DNA from: Candidatus Cloacimonadota bacterium
Lineage (GTDB): Bacteria; Cloacimonadota; Cloacimonadia; JGIOTU-2
Assembly: GCA_016932035.1 (NCBI GenBank)
Contig: JAFGDR010000027.1
Coordinates: 1 to 42,823, forward strand
Reading direction: 5' to 3'
DNA length: 42,823 nucleotides
A program made the position numbers and the translations under genes. Of the stretch, positions 23,427-34,200 are shown one piece after another. How positions within the stretch are numbered: the stretch's first letter is position 1; each line of letters begins with the position of its first letter. The notes under the pieces are model-generated. The model saw only the letters and a program-made list of their open reading frames with translations, was not told where the DNA came from and ran no database searches.

Positions 23427-25181
23427 ATGAAGAAATTCTCTTTGATCATAACTTTATTGTTTTGCTTCAGCACTTTTATACTAGCAGATACCGTTAATAA
23501 AATTAACATACATTACGCTGAAATCCCCCATGCCGAGAAATGGTATGAGGAACATCCTGGCGAGTTGCCGATCTGGCTCACTGAAGAAGAACTTCTCTAT
23601 CTTGATGAGATTGGTAAAGGTTCTCGCTCAACCCTTGAACCTCCAGCACCAGTTCGTCAGCCATCAGAATTTGAACCCATGCAGGGTGTTCTTGTACGTT
23701 ATCCTCTTGGCATTTCAACTGCCATCGTAGCTGAAATGGCAGAAGATGTGATCGTCTATTGCGTCGTTTCTTCATATAATCAAACCAGCGCATATAATGC
23801 CTTTAATAATGCCGGCGTGAACATGGACAATGTCGAGTTTATTATTACTTCAACCGACACCTATTGGATTCGTGACTATGGTCCATGGTTTATCTTTAAT
23901 GGTAACAATGAGGCGGGTATTACTGATTTCGACTACAATAGACCTCGCCCAAATGACGATGCAGTTCCATCTGTGTGCTCGACATATTTTGGTATTAATT
24001 ATTATTTGATGAATCTTATTGCAACTGGTGGAAATTATATGACAGACGGTCATGGGATTTCTGTATCAACAGATCTTGTTTGGGAGGAGAATCCATCTTT
24101 ATCCCATGCTGAGATCAATACACTTGTGGAGGATTATCTTGGGATTGAAACCTATCACGTTGTTCCAGATGTGAACGGCGAATACATCAAGCATGTAGAC
24201 TGCTGGGGAAAATATCTCAGTCCAACTCAGATACTCATTCGTGAAGTTCCAACCTATCATTCCCAATATGATGAAATTGAAGCAGCAGTTGATTACTTCG
24301 AATCGCAGCCAAGTTGCTATGGAACAAACTATGAAGTCCCACGAGTTAACACCCCGAATAATCAACCATACACAAACTCTCTCATACTTAATAACAAAGT
24401 TCTTGTACCAATCACCGGAAGTGCATATGATTCTCAAGCAATCGCATCGTATGAAGCTGCAATGCCGGGTTATGAAGTATTGGGATTTACAGGTTCATGG
24501 CAGTCAACCGATGCTTTACACTGCCGGACAATGGGAGTTACAGATCAGGGTATGCTTTATATTTATCATATACCTGTGACCGACACAGTAACCACATCCG
24601 ATGACATAACAATAATAGCAAGCATTTATCCATATAGCGGAGAAGCCCTGATCCTTGATTCTCTTCTTGTCTATTGGAAGCGTTCAACAGATATTGATTT
24701 CAACGAACTTATCCTGAATCCTATTTTTGGCAATGCTTTTACTGCGGATATTCCAGCGCAACCGAATGGTACAACTATTCAATACTATATTCATGCAGCG
24801 GATAATTCCGATCGTAGTGAGAACAATCCCTATATCGGTGCACCGATGGCGTACTCGTTTTATGTCATGAATTCTGTTTCTGTTGATGAACCTCAATATA
24901 ATGAAATAACAGAAGCCACGAATTATCCTAATCCATTTACAGTTACCACAACTATCGCTTTCACTCTCACACATAAACCTATGGACAAAATAGTAGTTGG
25001 CATCTACAACATCAAAGGTCAGCTTGTTAGAATTATATCGGCTTCCTCAGAAAATACAGTCGTAACTGCTCAATGGGATGGTAAGAGTCAAACAGGTCAA
25101 GATGTTCCGGCAGGTGTGTATTTCTATCGAATTACTTTAGATGGAAAAACCTATACCCAAAAAATGCTTAAGGTACGATAA
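23427..25181 (+). CDS. Secreted peptidylarginine deiminase (PPAD-like) with T9SS sorting domain
   Basis: A 584-residue exported enzyme that should turn peptidyl arginine into citrulline plus ammonia. Signal peptide about 1-20; pentein catalytic domain about 70-385; Ig-like domain about 386-485; sorting domain about 496-584 (NYPNPF...YNIKGQLV...GVYFYRI). Catalytic residues, by match to Porphyromonas gingivalis PPAD (Asp130, His236, Asp238, Asn297, Cys351), are Asp150, His256, Asp258, Asn317 and Cys366; the first four keep identical spacing. Arg172 and Arg174 (YNRPRPNDD) match PPAD Arg152 and Arg154, which grip a C-terminal arginine. Agmatine deiminase, the other close family, lacks this pair and the export domains. 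The ATG at 23427 starts the signal peptide. It is monocistronic, about 2 kb before the C25 protease cluster. Confidence 0.93.
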   Translation: MKKFSLIITLLFCFSTFILADTVNKINIHYAEIPHAEKWYEEHPGELPIWLTEEELLYLDEIGKGSRSTLEPPAPVRQPSEFEPMQGVLVRYPLGISTAIVAEMAEDVIVYCVVSSYNQTSAYNAFNNAGVNMDNVEFIITSTDTYWIRDYGPWFIFNGNNEAGITDFDYNRPRPNDDAVPSVCSTYFGINYYLMNLIATGGNYMTDGHGISVSTDLVWEENPSLSHAEINTLVEDYLGIETYHVVPDVNGEYIKHVDCWGKYLSPTQILIREVPTYHSQYDEIEAAVDYFESQPSCYGTNYEVPRVNTPNNQPYTNSLILNNKVLVPITGSAYDSQAIASYEAAMPGYEVLGFTGSWQSTDALHCRTMGVTDQGMLYIYHIPVTDTVTTSDDITIIASIYPYSGEALILDSLLVYWKRSTDIDFNELILNPIFGNAFTADIPAQPNGTTIQYYIHAADNSDRSENNPYIGAPMAYSFYVMNSVSVDEPQYNEITEATNYPNPFTVTTTIAFTLTHKPMDKIVVGIYNIKGQLVRIISASSENTVVTAQWDGKSQTGQDVPAGVYFYRITLDGKTYTQKMLKVR

Positions 25182-25209
25182 TCAGCAAAAACGATATCAT
25201 CCTCTCCGG

Positions 25210-25237
25210 TTTCTAACTTCAATCTTCAGGTTTCATC
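25210..25237. repeat. Degenerate period-7 repeat (copy 3)
   Basis: TTTCTAA, CTTCAAT, CTTCAGG and TTTCATC form a worn version of the heptamer tract also seen at 13518-13552 and 18381-18420. It lies between the convergent deiminase and mltG genes, a 106-bp gap that shows no hairpin terminator. Confidence 0.45.
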
Positions 25238-25287
25238 CTTACTGAGACCAAACATTCAACCACAATTCCGCTACAAAAAATACTCTA

Positions 25288-26259
25288 TTAAATTCTATTA
25301 AGTTTCTTTAAATGCTCTCTATAGGTTTTTGAAAAAATATGCCGTTTGTTCTTTCCTGCAAAAAAGAAAAGGAAATCGGTATCCTGGGGATGAATTGCTG
25401 CAAGAATTGATTGAATACCCGGATTGGAGATTGGCGTTGGTGGGAGTCCTCGATATAAATATGTATTGTAATCCGACTGGATCTTAAGATCATCGTAGTA
25501 TATTTTCTTTCTTGAAATACGATTTAACTCCAGGGCATATGCAACGGTTGGATCTGCCTGAAGAAGCATATTTTCTTTCAATCTTTTGTTATACACTCCT
25601 GCAATAAGCGGTCGCTCATCATCATAAATTGCCTCCCGCTCGACTATCGACGCCATGATCAGAATTTGGTATAATGAATCAAAAGTTATGGGGTTTGGGT
25701 GAACTTCTTCGAATTGCAGAAAAAAATTATCCACCATCATAGATATGATATATTTCTCATCAGCAAAATAAGGAATATAGTAGGTTTCGGGAAAAAGAAA
25801 TCCCTCTAGGTTTGAAATCGGCACATCGATACTGTCTATGAATGCTGAATCAGAACATAGCTCCATGAATATGGAATAATCAGCAAGACCGCTTCTATCG
25901 AATAAACTGGCTATACGTCGAACAGTATAACCTTCTGGAATTGTTATCTTATTTGTGACCACTTCTCCGCTGGTGAGTTTATGCAATACCTCCATAAAAG
26001 AATACTTGCCAGTAAAATTAAATTTACCATACCGAATATTGCAATCTTTTGGTAATAACTTATTTGCAATGATAAACAGGGGGGCAGAAGATATAATCCT
26101 TTTTTGCTCAAGTTTCTTTGCAATTTGAAAAACCGAAGATCCTTTTGGAATATCGATTGTCTCATTAAGAATGGGATGTTTTTCATATAAACTCCAAATA
26201 GTGTAAAAAAAGAAATAGAAAAGCACAAGGACTAAAGTGATAAAAAATATTTTTTTCAT
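25288..26259 (-). CDS. mltG: Endolytic transglycosylase MltG (YceG-like)
   Basis: A 323-residue inner-membrane lytic transglycosylase that cuts nascent glycan strands. There is one N-terminal membrane helix (about 4-24), then a LysM-like region (IPKGSSVFQIAKKLEQKRII) and the YceG domain. The catalytic glutamate is in MASIVEREAIYDDERPLIAGVY, and LLQADPTVAYAL and the C-terminal PPTPISNPG are family hallmarks. It starts 11 bp after ruvX and belongs to a minus-strand run with it and the coiled-coil gene. All expected motifs are present. Confidence 0.95.
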   Translation of the reverse strand: MKKIFFITLVLVLFYFFFYTIWSLYEKHPILNETIDIPKGSSVFQIAKKLEQKRIISSAPLFIIANKLLPKDCNIRYGKFNFTGKYSFMEVLHKLTSGEVVTNKITIPEGYTVRRIASLFDRSGLADYSIFMELCSDSAFIDSIDVPISNLEGFLFPETYYIPYFADEKYIISMMVDNFFLQFEEVHPNPITFDSLYQILIMASIVEREAIYDDERPLIAGVYNKRLKENMLLQADPTVAYALELNRISRKKIYYDDLKIQSDYNTYLYRGLPPTPISNPGIQSILAAIHPQDTDFLFFFAGKNKRHIFSKTYREHLKKLNRI

Positions 26260-26270
26260 TATGATCGAAC

Positions 26271-26681
26271 TTATTGGGATTCCAGGTAATCTTTAAGAAG
26301 GAGCGATGCAGCGAGCTGATCAACGGCGTCTCTGTTTTTTTTTAATTTTTTACTTGCTTTGTTCATTACGGCAAGCGCTTGTTTTGTTGTGAAAGATTCA
26401 TCCCATAAAGTAATTGATACTGATATATGATGAGACAGCATCTGGGTAAAAGCTTTTATATCCTTAGATTTTTTTGAATCACATCCTTCATCGGTTAAGG
26501 GATTTCCAATAATAACTGCTCCGACATCCTGTTCTTTGATAATTCCAACGATCTCTTTAACAACATCAGGAGTCTTTCTGGTATCGATTGTCCGAAAGGG
26601 AAAAGAAATAAGCTGATCTTCATCTGAAAGAGCTATGCCGATACGTCTCTCTCCGTAATCCAGAGCCATGATCCTTTTCAA
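26271..26681 (-). CDS. ruvX: Putative pre-16S rRNA nuclease / Holliday junction resolvase-like
   Basis: A 136-residue YqgF/RuvX RNase H-fold protein. Catalytic acidic residues lie in MALDYGERRIGIALSDE at the N terminus, in GNPLTDEG (about 78), DESFTTKQA (about 97) and DQLAASLLLKDYL near the end. It trims the 5' end of 16S rRNA precursor in E. coli. It lies 5 bp after the coiled-coil gene and 11 bp before mltG; a yqgF-mltG pairing is common in bacteria. Length is standard. Confidence 0.95.
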   Translation of the reverse strand: MKRIMALDYGERRIGIALSDEDQLISFPFRTIDTRKTPDVVKEIVGIIKEQDVGAVIIGNPLTDEGCDSKKSKDIKAFTQMLSHHISVSITLWDESFTTKQALAVMNKASKKLKKNRDAVDQLAASLLLKDYLESQ

Positions 26682-26686
26682 TAGGG

Positions 26687-27028
26687 TTACGCTTCTTTAT
26701 GTTTGGTTGATTGTCCTGGGGTTTTTTGTTTGTCTTTATGAAGCATCCTTAAATCAGCTATTTTCGTTTTAAGGTCCTCGATCTCCTGCTTCATTTCCTC
26801 GATCTCTGTGATAACGTTTGATATATACGAATCCTGTTTGAACTCGTTTTTCCTGTTATATACATATACACCAATATCTTTCATGATGCTGCTCACTTTC
26901 AGATTCTTCTGTGCAATCTCAAGTTTCAGCTTAGATAATTTTGCTGCAAATTCTGCTTTGGTGGCAACAGTTGAAATGACGCTGCCGAGTTCATCCTTCA
27001 ATTTTTTGAGAACTTTTTTTGTTTCCAT
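26687..27028 (-). CDS. Coiled-coil hypothetical protein
   Basis: A 113-residue charged protein rich in Lys, Glu and Ala, without signal or membrane segments. Heptad-like stretches at about 20-45 and 72-95 (EIEEMKQEIEDLKTKIADL) predict two coiled-coil helices joined by a short YVYNRKNEF segment. The Lys-rich tail is about 96-113. No family is recognised; the architecture recalls small YtxH-like or structural coiled-coil proteins often found near cell-wall genes. It heads the run with ruvX and mltG. The 201-bp divergent gap to the C25 gene contains a TTGACA at 27140-27145 on the plus strand with no good -10. Confidence 0.75.
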   Translation of the reverse strand: METKKVLKKLKDELGSVISTVATKAEFAAKLSKLKLEIAQKNLKVSSIMKDIGVYVYNRKNEFKQDSYISNVITEIEEMKQEIEDLKTKIADLRMLHKDKQKTPGQSTKHKEA

Positions 27029-27229
27029 AGATCTTTACCTTCGCACAAAAGCAAGCATAATGATGTATTAATGTCAACTATTTCAAATTGATATATTATA
27101 TTAATAAATATAAAAATAATTATAAAAAATTGATTTCACTTGACAATCAATGGAGCGTGCCGAAATTTTAATCAAATTTTTTTGAATAAAATAACTTTGA
27201 AAAAAATATGTTTAAAACGGAGGTTTTCA

Positions 27230-30200
27230 ATGAAGAAAACATTGGCTTTATTTCTGATGTTGATTTTTGTTGCTTCAATGGTATATGCCAGCGATTCAAA
27301 AATCGCATTGGACAAAACAGAAACACAGTTCGAGATCAATGAAAATTCCTACTACAACCTTAATATCACCTTTGAATTTTCTGACATCTTTACTCAAGAC
27401 ATTTCATCCGAAAAAGGAACATTTACTGAACTTAATATTACTGACGGCTATTTCATCGGAGAGATTGGTTCACCCAAACTCCCTGCAATCAAGAAATTGA
27501 TCGAAGTACCTTTCGGTGCGAGTGCATCAGTAGAAGTACTTGATTATACTGTCAGCGAATACTCACTTTCTGACTATCATATATCAAACCGCATTATGCC
27601 TGTTCAACCTTCATATCCGAAAAGTGTTGATCCCTCAACCGTTACGTTTGAATTCAACGAAGATGAATATACAAGGAATGAGTATAATGAAACTGAACTT
27701 GCAACTGTAGAAATACTCGGCACCTTACGTGATAATCGTATCGGTCGTCTGGTAATCGCACCTGTCCTCTATAATCCAGTAAAAGAAACTATCAAGGTTT
27801 ATAACGACATTCAGGTGCAGGTTACCTTTCAAAATCCCGATATTAATGAAACAGAATATATCAAATCTTCAACTTACTCACCCTATTTTAATGTAGTTAA
27901 TAAAAGACTTTTTAATGGTCGTGATCATGGTTATCCTAATCATCCCGACCTTGTAACGTATCCTGTGAAATACCTTATTGTTGCTGACAGAATGTTTGAA
28001 ACAACCCTTGAGGATTTCATCGAATGGAAAACACAAAAGGGATTCGAAGTAATTGTTGGTTATACTGATATAATCGGAACCTCAGTAAGTGCGATCAAAA
28101 CCTGGATACATACCCAATATAACGCAGGAACCCCTTCCGATCCTGCTCCAAGTTTTGTACTTTTTGTGGGTGACACAGGTCAGATCCCTTCAGAAACAGG
28201 ATCTTCCACAAACAAGGTTACAGATCTCTATTATTGCAGTGTTGATGGGGATATGTTCCCTGAAATGTATTATGGCAGATTCTCTGCAACCACAACTGGT
28301 CAACTTGAAACACAGATAGACAGAACAATTGCTTATGAAAAATATCAATTTTCTGACCCATCATACCTTGATAATGTCACATTGATCGCAGGTGCTGACG
28401 GCTCATGGAATCCAAGTGTTGGGCAGCCGACTGTGCATTATGGTACAAATAATTATTTCAATACAGCTAATGGCTTTGATGATGTTCATACATATTTAAC
28501 GTCATATACCGGCTGTTATGATACAATCAATGATGGTCTTAGCCTTATAAATTATACTGCTCATGGAAGCCAGACAAGCTGGAGTAATCCCAATATGAGC
28601 CAATCAATGGTGAATGCTCTCACGAATGTTGAAATGTGGCCCCTTGCAATTGGGAACTGCTGTTTGAGCGGTGACTTTGGTTATGGTGAATGCTTCGGTG
28701 AGACATGGGCTCGTGCAACACATAATACAACAGGAGAACCAACTGGAGCGATCGGTTATATCGCATCTGCACCTTCTTCATATTGGTATGAAGATTTCTA
28801 CTGGGCAGTGGGTGCTTTCCCAACTCCTGGTGGTGGTTACGTTCCTACCTATAATGAAACATCATGGGGTGCTTATGACGCTCCATTTGTTTCGGACTAT
28901 GTCTGTAATGATGCTGTTCTTTTCTGCGGGAATCTTGCTGTAACGGAAGTCGACATACAGGGTTATCCTCAACATTCCAATCCTACTTATTACTGGCAGG
29001 CATATAACATTCTTGGTGATCCGTCCGTATGCACATATCTTACACAAGCTGAAATAAATGCAGTTTCATTCCCTGGTTTGTTACCTATCGGTGCAACAAG
29101 TTTTACAGTTCAAGCTGATCCAGGTTCTTATGTAGCAATCTCTATGAATGGTGTGCTTCATGGTGCTGCTCTTGCCAATGACCTCGGAAGCGCTGTTGTC
29201 CCTATAGATCCATTCACTACTGCCGGAACTGCTGACATTATTGTAACAAAACCTCAGTTCCAGCCAGTTATTTCGACTGTCATTGTTGCTACACCTGCCG
29301 TCGTGAACATTAATCCTCCCGCTATTCCAATTAACACTTTGACCGATGTAACGATCGGTGTTTTTGAGGATGACGGCACAACTCCAATTCCTAACGTCAA
29401 TATTGAGGTAAATGGTCCCGGCGTATATGGAACAGTTTCCGGTATTACAAACGCATCAGGTAGCTGCACCTTGAACTTTGGCGGCGAATACGGTGGAGAT
29501 ACGATCCTCAATATTATTGGATGGAGAACAGGTGACGGTTATAATTTAGTAGATGAACCATTCGGTATTACTGGAGGATTGGATCTGAACAATCCTGATA
29601 TTTGGGTTACGACAACCTTTGGACTTGAAGACACGTTTGGTCTCAATCTCCCGGGCACAGTACTCTTCTCACAAGACGAAACAGAATGTACCTATGGACT
29701 CTATGTTGTTGAAAAGGATAGTTCAATCTACTCAACAACCGATGAAATTATATACACTCCGACTTGTTTAACAGATATTTTAGCTGCAATTATGAAGTCT
29801 GGTTACAACATGTATCAGGAGACCTTCACTACGATCGAAGTATTTGGTACAGTATCCGGTTATGTTACCGATTCGGATAATGCCGTTGCAGTCTCAAATG
29901 CTGAAGTTCGATTCTATGAGCATGGTGGCGATCCGACAGAAGAACCTCTCTTCAGCGATATAACTGATGGAACTGGTTTCTATGAAATTACATCAGAATA
30001 TCCAGTCGATTATTATGATATTTATATTGATATTTGGGGATTTGATCCTTATCAAGAGATGAACTTCTTCCTGAACTACAGCTCAAACACGCACGATATT
30101 GTTATAGATCCTGTTGAAAGCAGTATGGTTTCAGGACAACTTATGAGTGATTTTGCAATTCTATCAACAGGAACCTTGAGTTATTACCGAAGTGATAATG

Positions 30201-31210
30201 GAGAGGAATATGCTTCTGTTGAAGTAAGTGATGGAACCTATGAAGTTGTTCTTCCCAACTTTACGTATAATGTATATGTCTCGTCCCTTCAGCATGTGCC
30301 CTACTCTGGTACACTCACAGTCGAAGGAGACATGGGTATAAATTATCATCTTGGCAGTGCTGCTATCTTTGCAGATTTTGAGCAGAATGATGGTGATTTT
30401 GTCAGTAACAATTCAAATGGCTGGCAGTGGGGTATGCCATCAGGCGGTGAGATATTTGCACATTCCGGAACGAAATGCTGGGCAACAGTTCTTGGTGGTT
30501 ATTACGGTGTAGATAATGCAGATTGGACACTTGATTCACCAGAATTCTCGATAAGTGGTAATGGCTTCCTGACCTTCTGGCATTACTATGACTTTGAAGG
30601 AACTTCAACCCACTTCGATGGCGGCAATGTATCTCTTTCAACAAATGGAGGTGTGAGTTTCAACGTTATCACTCCAGTAGGGGGATATTCAGGTAGTATT
30701 AGCGGACTTGATGGTGAACAGGGCTTTGGTGGTCAAATAGATGAATGGGAACAAGTTGAGTTCGACATAAGTGGATATACTGGCGATAATGCTATCCTCA
30801 GATGGCACTTTGGAACTGACTATTCAGTTCATGATTATTATGGCTGGTATATAGACGATGTGCTCTATGGTGATCCAAACTCAAGCTGGCAGGAGATCTA
30901 TTTTGATAACGATCCTGAAATACCTGTTGTTTCCACCAGACTTCAGCAAAACTTCCCGAACCCGGTTCTTGATAAAACATCGATAGCCTTCTCGCTTCCT
31001 ATTAATATCTCTAAAGCAGAATTAAAGATTTATAATATAAAAGGTCAACTTGTACAAACATTCAAGCCGGATATATCTACCGGTCCTTCACATGTTATAC
31101 AGTGGGACGGAAAAGATATCAACCAAAAACCGGTTGCGAATGGTATTTACTTCTACAGACTGACCACCGATAATAAAGAATTAACTAAAAAAATGATATT
31201 GTTACGATAG
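27230..31210 (+). CDS. C25 gingipain-family protease, Kgp-like, with T9SS sorting domain
   Basis: A 1326-residue exported cysteine protease. Signal peptide about 1-19; gingipain propeptide about 20-210; C25 catalytic domain about 215-600; Ig-like domains about 610-760; carboxypeptidase-regulatory-like and related beta domains about 790-1010; a MAM/jelly-roll-like module about 1025-1225; sorting domain about 1235-1326. The catalytic pair is His445 (NYTAHGSQ) and Cys478 (IGNCCLSGDFG), 33 residues apart as in gingipains. The stretch around SSYWYEDFYWAVGA matches Kgp, and Asp522 corresponds to Kgp Asp516, which binds substrate lysine; Thr443 matches Kgp Thr442. Lys specificity is therefore inferred. 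The ATG at 27230 has an ACGGAGG site; upstream in-frame codons lack a signal peptide. The next protease starts 12 bp later. Confidence 0.93.
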   Translation: MKKTLALFLMLIFVASMVYASDSKIALDKTETQFEINENSYYNLNITFEFSDIFTQDISSEKGTFTELNITDGYFIGEIGSPKLPAIKKLIEVPFGASASVEVLDYTVSEYSLSDYHISNRIMPVQPSYPKSVDPSTVTFEFNEDEYTRNEYNETELATVEILGTLRDNRIGRLVIAPVLYNPVKETIKVYNDIQVQVTFQNPDINETEYIKSSTYSPYFNVVNKRLFNGRDHGYPNHPDLVTYPVKYLIVADRMFETTLEDFIEWKTQKGFEVIVGYTDIIGTSVSAIKTWIHTQYNAGTPSDPAPSFVLFVGDTGQIPSETGSSTNKVTDLYYCSVDGDMFPEMYYGRFSATTTGQLETQIDRTIAYEKYQFSDPSYLDNVTLIAGADGSWNPSVGQPTVHYGTNNYFNTANGFDDVHTYLTSYTGCYDTINDGLSLINYTAHGSQTSWSNPNMSQSMVNALTNVEMWPLAIGNCCLSGDFGYGECFGETWARATHNTTGEPTGAIGYIASAPSSYWYEDFYWAVGAFPTPGGGYVPTYNETSWGAYDAPFVSDYVCNDAVLFCGNLAVTEVDIQGYPQHSNPTYYWQAYNILGDPSVCTYLTQAEINAVSFPGLLPIGATSFTVQADPGSYVAISMNGVLHGAALANDLGSAVVPIDPFTTAGTADIIVTKPQFQPVISTVIVATPAVVNINPPAIPINTLTDVTIGVFEDDGTTPIPNVNIEVNGPGVYGTVSGITNASGSCTLNFGGEYGGDTILNIIGWRTGDGYNLVDEPFGITGGLDLNNPDIWVTTTFGLEDTFGLNLPGTVLFSQDETECTYGLYVVEKDSSIYSTTDEIIYTPTCLTDILAAIMKSGYNMYQETFTTIEVFGTVSGYVTDSDNAVAVSNAEVRFYEHGGDPTEEPLFSDITDGTGFYEITSEYPVDYYDIYIDIWGFDPYQEMNFFLNYSSNTHDIVIDPVESSMVSGQLMSDFAILSTGTLSYYRSDNGEEYASVEVSDGTYEVVLPNFTYNVYVSSLQHVPYSGTLTVEGDMGINYHLGSAAIFADFEQNDGDFVSNNSNGWQWGMPSGGEIFAHSGTKCWATVLGGYYGVDNADWTLDSPEFSISGNGFLTFWHYYDFEGTSTHFDGGNVSLSTNGGVSFNVITPVGGYSGSISGLDGEQGFGGQIDEWEQVEFDISGYTGDNAILRWHFGTDYSVHDYYGWYIDDVLYGDPNSSWQEIYFDNDPEIPVVSTRLQQNFPNPVLDKTSIAFSLPINISKAELKIYNIKGQLVQTFKPDISTGPSHVIQWDGKDINQKPVANGIYFYRLTTDNKELTKKMILLR

Positions 31211-31222
31211 GGAGGACCCTCA

Positions 31223-34200
31223 ATGAAAAAATTTGTCATTCTAATTAGTCTGCTGTTCATTGCATCTGCTCTTTTTGCAGAACAGCAAACATGGGTAGCC
31301 ATCAATGGCAGTTCAGATCAATCTGTTGCCGTAGAGGTGCTCACATCAACCGACAATCTTATCGATCTCGAATATACGATCAACGGCTTCTTTCAAGAGG
31401 AAGTTATAATTGACGGAAAAGCATATTCGAGAATCTCCATTCCTCATGAAGGAATACTTCTTGAAAAAGGATATCCTGAATTACCTCATATTAACAGAAG
31501 TGTTTTGATACCCCCACGTTCGAATATGGAAATAGTTATTGCCCAATCGGATTATATTGAATTCGATAACATCGATGTTATGCCCTCAAAAGGCAGCTTC
31601 TCTCGTGAAATCGATCCTGACGATGTCCCTTATACCTTCAATGCAATGTATCAAGAAGATGCGTGGTATCCTCAAGACCTTGCATTTTCATATGATCCTT
31701 ACATCATCCGTGATGCACGTGGCATGAGTATTCAGGTACAACCATTCCAGTATAATCCTGTACAGCGAAAGCTTAGGGTGTACACAAACCTCAGAATCAA
31801 AGTTACCGAGAATGGCTTAAGTGACATTAACACAAAGGATAAAGGTCTATTCGAGTGTGAATCAGTAGTCTCTTCATTCCTTGAAGTGTATAAAACTCAA
31901 TTCATCAACTTTGAACAGGCTTCACGACATTATCGTCATACACCTACGCCGGCTGTTGGATCGATGGTGATCATAACCTATGATGATTTTGCAGATGAAA
32001 TGCAGCCCTTACTTGAGTGGAAAAACAAAAAGGGTATTCCCACTCAAATCGTGAATGTCAGCACGCTTGGAAATAATTATAACACCATCAAGACGTATAT
32101 TCAAGGCCTTTACGACACTTGGGATCTTGCATTCATTCTTCTTGTTGGTGATGCCCCTCAAGTAAAACCTTATAATAATAACCAGGATCCGCTCTATGCA
32201 TGTCTTGAAGGTGGAGACACCTATCCGGATGCTTTCATCGGTAGATTCTCTGCTGAGAACGAAACACATGTTGAAACCCAGGTTGACAGAGTACTTTTTT
32301 ACGAAGCCAACCCTCTTATCGCCGGTGACTGGATGCACAAAGGAACTGGTGTTGCATCTTCACAAGGATCTGGTACCGGATATAACGGTTGGGCGGATTA
32401 TGTTATGATGAATATTATACGCGACTCATTAATGGCGTGGAACTATACTCATGTTGACCAGATATATGACCCTTCCGGAACTGCTTCTGATGTTTCAAAT
32501 GCTATAAACAACGGTCGCAGCTTAGTTAATTATTGTGGTCATGGTTCAACAACTTCCTGGGGAACAACCGGATTTTCAAATACAAATATTAATGCACTTA
32601 CAAATGATTATATGTATCCATCAGTCATTTGTGTAGCATGCCTGAATGGTAATTTCATAAGCTCAACATGTTTTGCTGAAGCTTGGGCAAGGGCAACGAA
32701 CAATTCTACAGGTGTCCCGACTGGAGCTATCGGTGTATATGCATCGGTGATCAGTCAAAGCTGGGTACCACCAATGATAGGTGAATACCATGCAAATATG
32801 TTCCTTATAAATGAAAAAGTTACTACTCTTGGTAACTACTACTTTGCAGGTGCTATGCAAATGATGGATGAGAATTTTTCTGGTGGAACAAATGAATTCA
32901 AGTATTGGACTGTGTTCGGAGATCCATCGGTAAAATTGAGAACGAACACGCCAGTCGCTTTAACCATCAACCATAATCCGATCATTCCACTCGGCTCAAC
33001 AACCTATGATGTAGAAGTCGTCGGTGTTGAATCTGCTCTCATTGGTCTATATATGAACGGTACTTTATACGGTCACGGATTTACTGATGAATTCGGAAAT
33101 GCAACAATTACTCTTGATGTACCTTTGACAGATCCGGGGCAGATGACTCTTACCGTTACCGCATATAATGCACTTCCATACACCGCACTTCTGGATGCCA
33201 TTGTACCGGTACAGGTTGACGTCACACCGGATAACATAAATGCAAACCAGGCAACAAACGTTACTGTAACCGTGATGGACAGTGATGGTATCAATCCTGA
33301 AGTTGGTGTTAATGTATGGGCTGAAGGACTTGGCTATACATCAAATGTTAGTGTAACAGATGCTAATGGAGAAGCAGTCCTTTCAATAAATTATCCATTT
33401 GGTCCCTCACTACAGATTCTTGGACAACGTCCTGATGAAGATTTCCTTCTCTTTGAGGAAGTATTGGGTATGGTTGCACAAAGTCTAACTTCTCCTGATA
33501 TAGATGTCACAACTACATTCGGTCTTTATGATACCCTCGCCATGAATCTCGAAGGTACACTCAATCAATATTGTACAGAAGATGGCACAGAGCTTTGGGC
33601 TAAACTCAATGACGGTGACTACACAAACACCACCCAGAGTTCACTGTTGATTATCCCTGATGAAGTTGGAACAGTTTATGCTGTGATTTCTAAAACAGGA
33701 TATGATGTCTATGAAGAAGAATTTGCTGTAATAGTTGCATACGGCACAGTTTCTGGAACACTTACAGACAGTGATACCCAAACCCCTATTTCTAACGCTG
33801 AGATACGTTTCTATGAAGAAGGCATTGCACCGGACGGTGATCCATTATTCACGGCAACAACAAACTCATCCGGTTTCTATAATGTTACAACTGAACAAAC
33901 AGTTGATAATTATGATATTTATATAAATAAATGGGGATTCGATCCGTATCAGGAGATGAGTTACTTCCTCGGATATGGTGCAAATACACATGATATGCAA
34001 CTTGATCCTGTTGAAAGTGCAAATGTTTGCGGTGATGTTTATGCTGACTTTATCGTTATCACAAACGGTACGATCCATTACTATAGACAGGATAATGGTG
34101 AAGAATATGCTTCCGTTGATATCACTGACGGAACATATAGCGTAATGCTTCCCCACTTCAGCTACGAGGTATATCTTTCCGCTCCTGGCTATGTTCCCTA

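Noticed and set aside
23427-25181. Naming the deiminase an agmatine deiminase
   Set aside because: Agmatine deiminases are cytoplasmic and lack the signal peptide, Ig-like and sorting domains; the Arg172/Arg174 pair points to peptidyl arginine.
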